From: Prorocentrum cordatum
Lineage: Eukaryota > Sar > Dinophyceae > Prorocentrales > Prorocentraceae
Reading direction: 5' to 3'
DNA: 64,000 nt
NCBI GenBank assembly: GCA_963575745.1
Contig: CAUYUJ010000169.1
Location: 53,287 to 117,286 of the forward strand
Shown here: piece by piece, positions 1-7,828 of the stretch
Layout of the letters: the number at the start of each line of letters is the position of its first letter
How positions within the stretch are numbered: the stretch's first letter is position 1
The notes under the pieces: model-generated
The model's input: the letters and a program-made list of their open reading frames with translations, nothing else
Databases searched by the model: none
Told to the model about the DNA's origin: nothing
Made by a program: the position numbers and the translations under genes

Positions 1-171
1 CCCGGGGGTGGCACTTCAATCTAAAAAAATGAATGTGCACCGGTGGGGGGGATCAACAATAATTATTCACTGCGTGGGGATCCCCATATGTGCATATCCT
101 TGCTGGCGCTCCCTTGGTGGTGGGACTCGGTGAGGACGAATCTGGATTTAAGTGTGACTGAGCTGCCTCTC
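1..171. other. No gene seen at window edge
   Basis: Unique-looking sequence before the CT tract. No recognisable coding region or repeat. Confidence 0.4.
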
Positions 172-403
172 TCTCTGCTCTCTCTGCTCTCTCTGTCTCT
201 CTCTCTCTCTGCCCTCTCTCTGTCTCTGCCTCTCTTTCCCTGCCTCTCTCTCTCTCTGCCTCTCTCTCTGCCTCTGTCTCTCTGCTCTCTCTCTCTCTGC
301 CTCTCTCTCTGTGCCTCTCTCTCTCTCTCTCTGCCTCTATCTCTGCCTCTCTCTCTCTCTCTCTCTCCTCTCTCTCTTCTCTCTATTATCTCTCTGCTCT
401 CTC

Positions 404-434
<31 letters not shown>

Positions 435-584
435 AGATCTGAGATACTCTATATTCCTTCCGTCTCTTTCTCTCTCTGTCTCTATTCTCTATCTCTCTCT
501 ATATTTCTCTCTCGCTCCATTCTCTCTCTCCTTCTCTCCCTCCTCCACTCAGCCCTCTCTCTCTTTCTCGCTCTCTCTCTCGCT

Positions 585-647
<63 letters not shown>

Positions 648-655
648 AGCACTCA
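172..655. repeat. (CT)n-rich microsatellite
   Basis: Almost pure pyrimidine CT/CTCC tract with interruptions and a final uninterrupted CT run near 590-645. ORFs read through it on either strand encode only Leu/Ser or Arg/Glu and are not real. A similar tract follows the LINE 3' UTR at 10541, so this one may be the 5' boundary or leader of the element that starts at 786, or the tail of an older insertion. Confidence 0.95.
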
Positions 656-785
656 GACCGCAGCCGCGACGCGAAGCGCCCCGCCTCGGAGTCAGTCTCC
701 CAGGCCTCGCGAGACCGGAGGGGTCCCAGCAGGACCCTACTGATTCGCGTCACCTCCTACCCCCCCCACCAGAGTGGCCGCCGCA

Positions 786-3353
786 ATGGCCCCCGCCAAG
801 CCGGAGCGCCGCCGCTCTTCCAAGCAGCCGCCGAGCTCACGTCCTGCAGCTGAAGGGTCTCTCCTCCAACGCAAACAGGACTGCATTGCAGCTTTCAAGC
901 AAGCGGGGTCTGACCGCCCCACGGCCGCGTACAACGGGCTCGCCGAGCTGAACGCGGACGAGCTGCAGGCCACGTACGACATGCACAAGACCAACACAAA
1001 GAAGCTCGGCAGTGCCTTGATCCGCATGTGTGCCGCCAACCAGATCAGCTACACGCTGGAACACCACCAGCGCAGCAAGCCTAAGCGCATTGGTGGTGAC
1101 ACATCACACCCACCAGCTGCGTCCGCACGTCTTCAGGCTGCGGACGCCCAATTCATTGCCTTGGACCCGGCCTTCTGGAAGGTCCCAGTCCTGGCCGAAC
1201 CCACCTCACTCGATGACGGCAAGACGTACAAGCCCAGCATCAGCCTCCACGACTACGAGAGCGGTGAACGGCTGCTGCAGCACCATCTCGAGCAGGGTAA
1301 GCGTACCACGGGTCAGCTTGCGATTGCTGTCATGGGCCCCAAAAACGACAACTACGTCGGTACCGAGCTCGCCGTCCCCGTGCTGAAGCGTCACCCCAAG
1401 GCGCCCAAAGTGGTCCACACGCACGTCCCCGTGACCGTGTACCAGCTGGGCACCAAGGAAGTCGCCTGCACGGAAAAAGTAGCCGTCGCCACCATCGACC
1501 CTGCCGACCACGTATGCTGGATTCGGGTGACCATACATGAAACCGAAGCCATCGCCGCAGTCCCCTCCAGGCATCAGGCCTTCGAGGATCAGTTTTCGGG
1601 AGGCGCCCCCGTGAACGGTGGTCCACGCGCCAAGGGTCCTTTCCGAGGGGATTCCGCTCCACAGGACAAGGCGCGCCAAAACCAAAAGCACAGGGAGTCC
1701 AAGAAAGATGCTCGCCGCCAGGAGCTCGATAGTCAGCTCCAGGACACCTTCAAGGCCCTCTTCCACGGCAACTTTAAAGCCGTCACCATCCTCGAACCCT
1801 GCAAAAGCCTAGGCAGGTTTGGATCGGGCGTCGGAAAGAGGTCCCTGGCTGCCGCCTTCGGCGTCAGTCTTCAAGCGGTCGACAAGGTCTTGGCGGGTTC
1901 AGGGCAACTCGGCGCCACCTACGACCTCAGCAACGTAGGTGCAGACGAGCCCACTGCAGACAAGTACCAGACCGTGTGGTTCCCTGAGGACCAGCCCATC
2001 ACGATGGCAGATGCGTTCCAGAAGTCGGTGGATTTCAAGGCCCTAGGAGTCGTCAGGCACGGCAAGTCAGGCTTTTTGGGGATCCGTGTTGCACGAGGGT
2101 CAGACGCCGCCAAGGCTGCTGCCGTCAGCATCCGCGGCTGTGAAGCCACCCTCGCCAAGACGCGATACCGCATTACTGGCATTGCGGCACGCCACGCCAC
2201 GCTGACCCAGCTTGCTAAGACTCTCACAGGCCCGTCCGTCAAATGGGACTGTGAGGTCTACCACACCGCCTGGGACCCAGCCACTTCGGCTCAGTTTGCC
2301 TTAGTGCGCGCCCATCGTCCCCCACCCACATATACGGTACAGGTCGCAGGGTGCCCCATCCCGTGGAGCATCACCGAGGCCCCGTTTGCTGAGGTGGTGC
2401 CGAAGAGGGACAACGTTACCATTGTCACCCCTACCACTATCACAGAGCCTGCGACGCCGCCCGCCCGCGGTGGCGGCTTCAGCCCCGCCACGGGCACACT
2501 CCTAACCAAAGCGGCCCAGAGCCCCTACCTCCACGACCTCATGACTGCCACGCCCAAAGGCAAGGGCGTCGCACCGCTCCCGATCCCCAAGGAGGAGCCT
2601 CTAGCCAAGCGCCACCGATCCTCCAGCGGGAAACGCGACGCCACGCCGCACGCAAGATCACACGGCGCCCCAGGCCGCAGCTCCTCTGCACCCCCGCACG
2701 GCACGGATGGAGCTGCCGAGCAGACGGCCGTCCAAGGACCAGGTGGGGACGGTCATGACCCGCAACCTGGCACGGTGGCGGCCGAAGGTGGGGGCCACAC
2801 GGAAGGGCACGCTGACGCAGCCGCCGAGGTACCAGGCGACGTCGAAATCCTATCATCAGAGGATGAATTCAGCGTGGCATCGCGCGAAGTGAACACCCTC
2901 GGCGAACGCTTCGCTATGGCCCCTAAACTGTCACATGCCGCTACGACCCGCATCCAACACATGGAACAACAGCACGAGCTGCTCGCCAACACGGTGGACA
3001 ACATGCAGGTCCAGCTCGCGGGCGTTCTCTCATCCCAGGCCACACTCACGGAACACGTTTCAGGCTTGGAACGGGGGCTTGCCACCGTCGTCACTCAGCA
3101 ACAGACGGCAACTACCGGAGCTGCGGCACTGCGCGGCGACATCCAGGCCCTCCTCGGGCACCTCACGGGGGGTACCATCCACCTGCCCCAGGTGGCCACC
3201 CTCGAAACAAAAAAGGAGGAAGCTGCACCAGTTGCCGATCCCGTGGCGGTCTGCGGGTGGATCGACCAGCCAGGCCAGGTCACCCCAGGGACGGGGCCCC
3301 CAGGGGCTGACAAAGGCAAAGACAAGGGGCGGGTCACACAGGAACCCTATTGA
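786..3353 (+). CDS. LINE-associated ORF1-like protein, coiled-coil C-terminus
   Basis: Long GC-rich ORF of about 855 residues, starting at the first ATG (MAPAKPERRRSS); the frame is open 12 bases further up but only from GTG. The N-terminus is basic, like a nuclear-localisation segment. The middle has no domain I recognise. A Pro/Ser/Lys-rich stretch (roughly residues 590-690) is followed by an acidic patch. A heptad-like coiled coil (about residues 720-800, with repeated L/V/M and Q) comes near the C-terminus. A basic N-terminus plus coiled coil and lack of enzymatic motifs suit a retrotransposon ORF1 or nucleoprotein, but that is inference. A palindromic element at 2463-2495 is embedded in frame and read as GGFSPA. 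It heads the plus-strand chain of ORFs that ends in a LINE tail at 10177. Confidence 0.55.
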   Translation: MAPAKPERRRSSKQPPSSRPAAEGSLLQRKQDCIAAFKQAGSDRPTAAYNGLAELNADELQATYDMHKTNTKKLGSALIRMCAANQISYTLEHHQRSKPKRIGGDTSHPPAASARLQAADAQFIALDPAFWKVPVLAEPTSLDDGKTYKPSISLHDYESGERLLQHHLEQGKRTTGQLAIAVMGPKNDNYVGTELAVPVLKRHPKAPKVVHTHVPVTVYQLGTKEVACTEKVAVATIDPADHVCWIRVTIHETEAIAAVPSRHQAFEDQFSGGAPVNGGPRAKGPFRGDSAPQDKARQNQKHRESKKDARRQELDSQLQDTFKALFHGNFKAVTILEPCKSLGRFGSGVGKRSLAAAFGVSLQAVDKVLAGSGQLGATYDLSNVGADEPTADKYQTVWFPEDQPITMADAFQKSVDFKALGVVRHGKSGFLGIRVARGSDAAKAAAVSIRGCEATLAKTRYRITGIAARHATLTQLAKTLTGPSVKWDCEVYHTAWDPATSAQFALVRAHRPPPTYTVQVAGCPIPWSITEAPFAEVVPKRDNVTIVTPTTITEPATPPARGGGFSPATGTLLTKAAQSPYLHDLMTATPKGKGVAPLPIPKEEPLAKRHRSSSGKRDATPHARSHGAPGRSSSAPPHGTDGAAEQTAVQGPGGDGHDPQPGTVAAEGGGHTEGHADAAAEVPGDVEILSSEDEFSVASREVNTLGERFAMAPKLSHAATTRIQHMEQQHELLANTVDNMQVQLAGVLSSQATLTEHVSGLERGLATVVTQQQTATTGAAALRGDIQALLGHLTGGTIHLPQVATLETKKEEAAPVADPVAVCGWIDQPGQVTPGTGPPGADKGKDKGRVTQEPY
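2463..2495 (+). repeat. ORF-embedded palindromic hairpin (PE1)
   Basis: Outer arms GCCCG/CGGGC and GTGGC/GCCAC flank a GGCT-TC-AGCC core. Lies in the ORF at 786, read as GGFSP. Confidence 0.75.
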
Positions 3354-3835
3354 AGGTGCCTCAGAGAGCCCGCCTCAGCCCTCCGAGGAAGCGCCTTCAG
3401 AGGCATCTCTTCTCACTTCTCGTCGTGCCTCCTCCTTGCTATATCATGTCATTTTTGGCAGCAGCACGAGCAAGCTAGCTGGTGTAGGGACACCTGTCAT
3501 CTTGCTGTGGGTGTGTTTGTTGCAATGTACATGAGCATGCAGGGGTACCTAAAGATGCGTGCTGACATGCAGCTTTTGGCTCATCGCTCGCGCCGCCCGC
3601 CAGGCCTCGCCATCATGTGGCGCCTTGCCTGCAGCCTGGCCCTCCCCTCGCTCGCTGGAGCACACCCGTCTTCAGGAGGTGCGCCCCAGCATGGAGGTGA
3701 GTTTCTCCTGCGACACGCTGAACGTGGGACCCTTTTCTACCTCTACGATGACAGCATCTACAAGTACGATCACTGCACCATTTTGGACCCGATCGTGAAC
3801 GGCACCGTTGCCGCGGGTCCGTGCGGCATAGGCCA

Positions 3836-3871
3836 GGCACACAGTGGCGGCTTCAGCCCCGCTGTTGTGCC
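3836..3871 (+). repeat. ORF-embedded palindromic hairpin (PE2)
   Basis: GGCACA...TGTGCC and CAG/CTG arms around GGCT-TC-AGCC. Read as GGFSP in the membrane-like ORF. Confidence 0.75.
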
Positions 3872-4803
3872 CCGCTATCGCCCTACGGGTCTCACCACCC
3901 CCCTGTGCGCTAGGGGCGAACCCGAGGAGGACCCTGCTTTCTGGCACCTGATGATGATCCGCGCCCGGCTCATACCGTGTGCTGCGGCGTGGCACCAGGT
4001 GAGGACAACCAGGACATGTTCTGGGCATGGCTCGAGGACTGCGTCCCGTACATCCTGGCGACGCTCCATCTGCCACAGTACGATCACCTCTTTCAGGAGG
4101 AGTCTGAGGACACAACCGACGCCCTGCGTCAGCGCACCGCGGTCGACATGTGCGAGGACATCTGGCACAGAGCGGGCCCCGACAGGCGGCGCATCAACCG
4201 CAACCTCACTCGTATCCAGAGCAGCCGCGAGTACGCCACCCGCTACTTTGGCTTCCTTCTGGAATACCAGGGCGCTCGTGCCACTCTCGTCGGCCCTGAG
4301 GCTTTCACGGCACCTTTGCCGCCATACCTCTCACGGGCCCATGCTCTGCTGCCAAGAGGCCTCCCTCCACCCGACCAAGACGCCATTGCGTACCTCGCCG
4401 ACGTGATCCTGCACCAACCGCCAGACATGCTGCCGCTCGTCGAGGCGGAGCTCGCCGCGGCGCCGATGGACGGCACCGATCAGGCCGCAGATGACCCTGT
4501 ATCATGGCTGCTTCAGCACATCGCGGCCAGCGACATCGGCAACGCATCCATGGACTCGTTCCACGCGTCGGAAGATAGCCAGGACGGCATCGATACCCAG
4601 GATCGAGACGGCACGATAGCACCAGGCAGCTCGGCCCAGAGTGACCGCAACAGTGAACCCTACTTTGGGCACACCTCGGGGCAAAGCAGTTCGCCCCACA
4701 CCTCAGCTCAGGCCGACCCCAGCGCTCGGCTCAACGACGCTGAAGGCGTCACTGCCGCTGACGTGCCAAGCCATTACACTGCATCGCCAGCTCATGCCAG
4801 CCC

Positions 4804-4832
4804 GTGCAGTGGCGGCTTCAGCCCCGCTGCAC
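4804..4832 (+). repeat. ORF-embedded palindromic hairpin (PE3)
   Basis: GTGCAG/CTGCAC arms around GGCT-TC-AGCC. Read as GGFSPAA. The arms differ from PE2 but are again self-complementary. Confidence 0.75.
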
Positions 4833-5536
4833 CACTGGCTAGACCTGGACATCCCCAAACCGCAGGCGGCAGCACCACGCCCTTCACCTCCGTGCACCGC
4901 GACAGCGTGACTGACTCCAACTCCAGTGCCACTGACCACGGGCAGGCCGACATCGACAACGATCCCATCGATGATGAGTACCCAGATGCCAGCGGTCCCC
5001 ACGAGCCCCAGCACAGCGCAGCGGCATCACGACACTGTGGCTGCCTCATCTGCCTCTTGGTGGCCACGTACGTCATCGCGATAGCAATGCCGTACAAGGA
5101 CCAGATCGATGGGTACTTGCCGACACCGAGCCGAGACCCCAGCTACAAACAACGACGACGACGCCAAGCGACGGCACCAGGCCCATCGGTGTCCACCACA
5201 CCCCGACGCAAAACGACATACAATGTCACGTCCACATTGAGGGCCACTCTCAAATGGACCAGCGTCAAACTCAGAGATAGCGTCTCGGGCGGAGCCACTG
5301 CAGTCGGGGTCGGCCTCGGGGGTGTCCTTAAATGGGCCAGCGGCAAGCTAGGGGCTATTGCCACGGGTGGAGTAGTGTGTGGTCTTCTACTCGTCGGTGC
5401 CAAACTTCTTGCCCAGGGAGCTGTCGGACACGTTTGAGCCCGCATCTGTGCGCGGGCCCTGGACTCATCCACTGCCCAGTGGTGCCTCCGCTGTTGCCAG
5501 CCGAGCAGGAGGCCGAGGGACGAGGTCACATACAAA

Positions 5537-6064
5537 ATGCCGTGCACGCTCGCCGACGAACACGACGACCAGCATGTGCACGCACTCCGACATCCGCTGC
5601 TACAGGAACACTACGCCGCAGCAGTTGCCGCCGCAGTCGCCGACGTCACCACCGCCACCACCGCCGCCATCGTCGAAGTCACCGCCGCCGTATCGCGAGC
5701 CTCGTCTGTCACACAAAGATCGACCAGCCCGACTCCACGAGACGGCTCCAAGAGCGGCGCCACATTCGGTAACCTACCGACTAACGAGGATGCCACAGCA
5801 CACGGCAGCGACACCGAGGCAAGGGAAACGCGTGAGCGCACCCATGATAGCCCGTGGTCTATCTTCCGACACGCTGACGCTCGTGGTTCATCCCCCGACG
5901 CGGACACCCACCCACCACGACGGCGAGCACGCTATGCATCCCCCGACAGGCCCCAGGCGCCTTCAGGCCCTGGTATGCCTTACACTGCCCTCAAGCCACC
6001 GACACGCAACATACGCAACACCATCCAGCGCGACCCTCGTCCTCCGAGAGGTAGGCGAGAGTAA
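5537..6064 (+). CDS. Unrecognised Ala/Arg-rich ORF
   Basis: About 175 residues, starting MPCTLADEHDDQ. Ala/Val/Thr-rich helix-like stretch (residues 25-55), then polar Arg/Pro/Asp-rich sequence. No domain recognised. It contains the variant hairpin at 5953. May be a real short protein of the composite element, a frameshifted continuation of a neighbour, or chance. Confidence 0.25.
   Translation: MPCTLADEHDDQHVHALRHPLLQEHYAAAVAAAVADVTTATTAAIVEVTAAVSRASSVTQRSTSPTPRDGSKSGATFGNLPTNEDATAHGSDTEARETRERTHDSPWSIFRHADARGSSPDADTHPPRRRARYASPDRPQAPSGPGMPYTALKPPTRNIRNTIQRDPRPPRGRRE
5953..5973 (+). repeat. ORF-embedded palindromic hairpin, variant core (PE4)
   Basis: CCAGG/CCTGG arms. The core is GCCT-TC-AGGC, a swapped base pair compared with GGCT-TC-AGCC, read as APSGPG. 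Confidence 0.7.
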
Positions 6065-6330
6065 GAGCCGAGAAGTCATAGCATTTCGAGTGAAGCTGGT
6101 CGAGGTGCGAGAAGTTCGTGTAAGATGAGTGAGTGTGTCGATTTGGGAAGAATGGAGAATAGGAGTCGATTTGGGAGAGAGTAGGTAACGAGGTTGGAAA
6201 TTTGCGTAGCATTCGACTATGGGGGGAAGTGATCGAGGGTAAGTCAGCTAGCTGAGTGATTGCCCAGTAGCCGCCGAGGAGCATACTTAACGCCCTGTAC
6301 CAAAACGGCTTTGCGCTAGGAAACAGTGGC
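6065..6330. other. Intergenic stretch without a gene
   Basis: AT-richer than its flanks, no convincing ORF, with GAGTGAGTG/GGGAGAGAG purine patches. Nothing else recognised. Confidence 0.4.
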
Positions 6331-7800
6331 GTGTCTACAGAGGACATCAACGACGCTCTACGACTCCACGACCATCCTCGATTCACTCATGATCCAACAC
6401 TCCAAGCGCTGGGGCCGTGGACGGACATCATGCAGAGGCCACCGAACCGCCTCACTTGGTGCTGGAAGACTCGGGCGGGAACTCGGGCGAGACTATCTTC
6501 CCATACCTCACGTGGGACCTCCGCCAACCCATCTCCGACGCGCCCACTGTCTTCTGGCATGGGACCCGCGGCGACCTTGCGGCCCGTCTTGCTGCCAGTG
6601 GAGGGCACCTCTTGCCAGGCCCCCGCCGTGAAGCGAAGGGCCGAACTGGCCCCAACGTTGGCCGCACGTACGCGAGCGTGCACCCTTCGCTGGCCGCGTG
6701 GTACGCAATGCCGCCCCACCCGCCTTACAGTCTCGAAGATGACACCCTCGCGTGGGGACCCATCGCACTCTGGATGTGCGAGGCCACCCAACCACCGCGC
6801 GGGGAAAACAGGCACAACGTTGTGAAAGGGGAGGCCCACGGAGCGCGTCTCATTTACCCTCGGGTCCTGAGCCTCCTCATCCGCATGGAATGGTGCGCCC
6901 CCACAGAAGCTGCTTCCAGGTGCCGTGCCCTACCACACGCCTATGGCATGGGCGACTGCGCGCACGCCCTTCACATCGCTGGCTACGATCATCCAGATCT
7001 CCGTGAGGCGGCTGAAGCTCACGACCAGGAGGCTAGCACCAGGCGCAGACCAGCCATCGCGGCAGCGTGGCCACCGCCGCAGGCACTATACTCGCCAGAG
7101 GCAGCGCGAGTATGGGCCAAACAGCACTACGACACGGAAGCAGCCACCAGGGATGACCCTAACCAGCCCCGCCCACGCGACTCGCTTCACATACTCCAGC
7201 TGGACCCGAAACCACTCATCGACCTGGTGTACACTGGCTTGCAAGCTGTCCCCGTGCGGGGGCACCCTGACGCACGCGGGTCGCGCCCCAGCGGCTCCAG
7301 CCCTGGGGCCGCGTCGGGCCCTCCTCGCACGTACAAGTCAGGCACAGCCTTAGCGTACAGTCCAGACCGCTCATCGACGTCATCTGGAGTCGACGAACGC
7401 CGTACGCCTTCCCTCATCAGCGCGGCCGCCGCCCTCGCCCGAGGCCGTGCCCGTCCACGACGATCTGCCTCTCGCTCGTCACGACAGAGTGACGGGAACT
7501 CCACCTCAGACAACCGCGGCATCGAGACGTGGGAGCACATTGTGACGGAGGAGGAGCCGACTGCCTACCACGTCCTCGCCTACCACGTTCGTGATGTGCG
7601 GTCCCGTGTCAACGCCCCTGGCATCGAGGTCTGGCTCGACCCTGGTGATCACCACGATGGCGCCTACTTACCGTGGGGGACGACAGTCATGGGCTACCGC
7701 GTCATTGACCCTACGGTGGACGGGCGTGACGGCTGGGTCATCCTCCACCATGATCACGGCGACACCACTACTAGCTCTGGGCACCGACCCAAGTCCACGT
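6331..7800 (+). pseudogene. ADP-ribosyltransferase-like ORF (first half of a frameshifted polyprotein)
   Basis: Two frames join. One runs from about 6331 to 6450 (MSTEDINDALRLHDHPRF...). The other is open from 6417 and carries most of the coding sequence. Near residues 45-100 of the second frame is VFWHGT, then a Gly-rich spacer, then GRTYASVHPSLAAWYA. This His-Gly-Thr and Tyr-Ala-Ser arrangement resembles the ADP-ribosyltransferase/PARP-like fold (H and Y of the H-Y-E triad); the third catalytic Glu cannot be assigned safely. A second globular segment (EHIVTEEEPTAYHVLAYHV ... TTVMGYRVIDPTVDG) lies near 7530-7750. Around 7775-7800 the sensible frame moves to that of the 7829 ORF: reading it upstream gives VKGDDSWRTVMVPADMGPQW. 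So this appears to be one protein with at least two indels. The family call is tentative. Confidence 0.35.
7282..7313 (+). repeat. ORF-embedded palindromic hairpin, CC loop (PE5)
   Basis: CGCG and CCCCAG arms pair with CTGGGG and CGCG around GGCT-CC-AGCC. Read as SGSSPG. Confidence 0.7.
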
Positions 7801-7828
7801 TAAGGGGGACGACTCCTGGCGCACCGTC

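Larger units (their letters stand above)
3615..5437 (+). pseudogene. Putative secreted/membrane protein ORF with one frameshift
   Basis: Starts at ATG 3615 with a good signal-peptide-like N-terminus (MWRLACSLALPSLAGA). It reads to about 3970, then continues in another frame (from about 3977) to the stop at 5437, so one indel is inferred near 3955-3985. The second part (about 486 residues) begins with an acidic helical region (WAWLEDCVPYILATLHLP), passes through a Ser/Asp/Thr-rich spacer, then has a hydrophobic segment following CGC (LICLLVATYVIAIAM, near 5041-5090), a basic stretch and a C-terminal hydrophobic Gly-rich segment near 5370-5425. Overall plan: signal peptide, ectodomain, membrane anchor, short tail. 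No family recognised. It sits between an ORF1-like and a Cys-rich ORF on the same strand with short spacers, so it is probably part of one composite element. Palindromic elements at 3836 and 4804 are read as GGFSPA. Confidence 0.45.

Noticed and set aside
43-951. Long Leu/Ser-rich ORF through the CT tract
   Set aside because: Pure microsatellite translation; the same applies to Pro, Glu, Arg, Val and Asp runs in CTC, GAG, GTC and GGGC tracts.
3574-3583. TTTTGGCTCA as a leader relic before the membrane-like ORF at 3615
   Set aside because: Ten bases match but both sides diverge; too weak alone, although its position before an ATG is suggestive.
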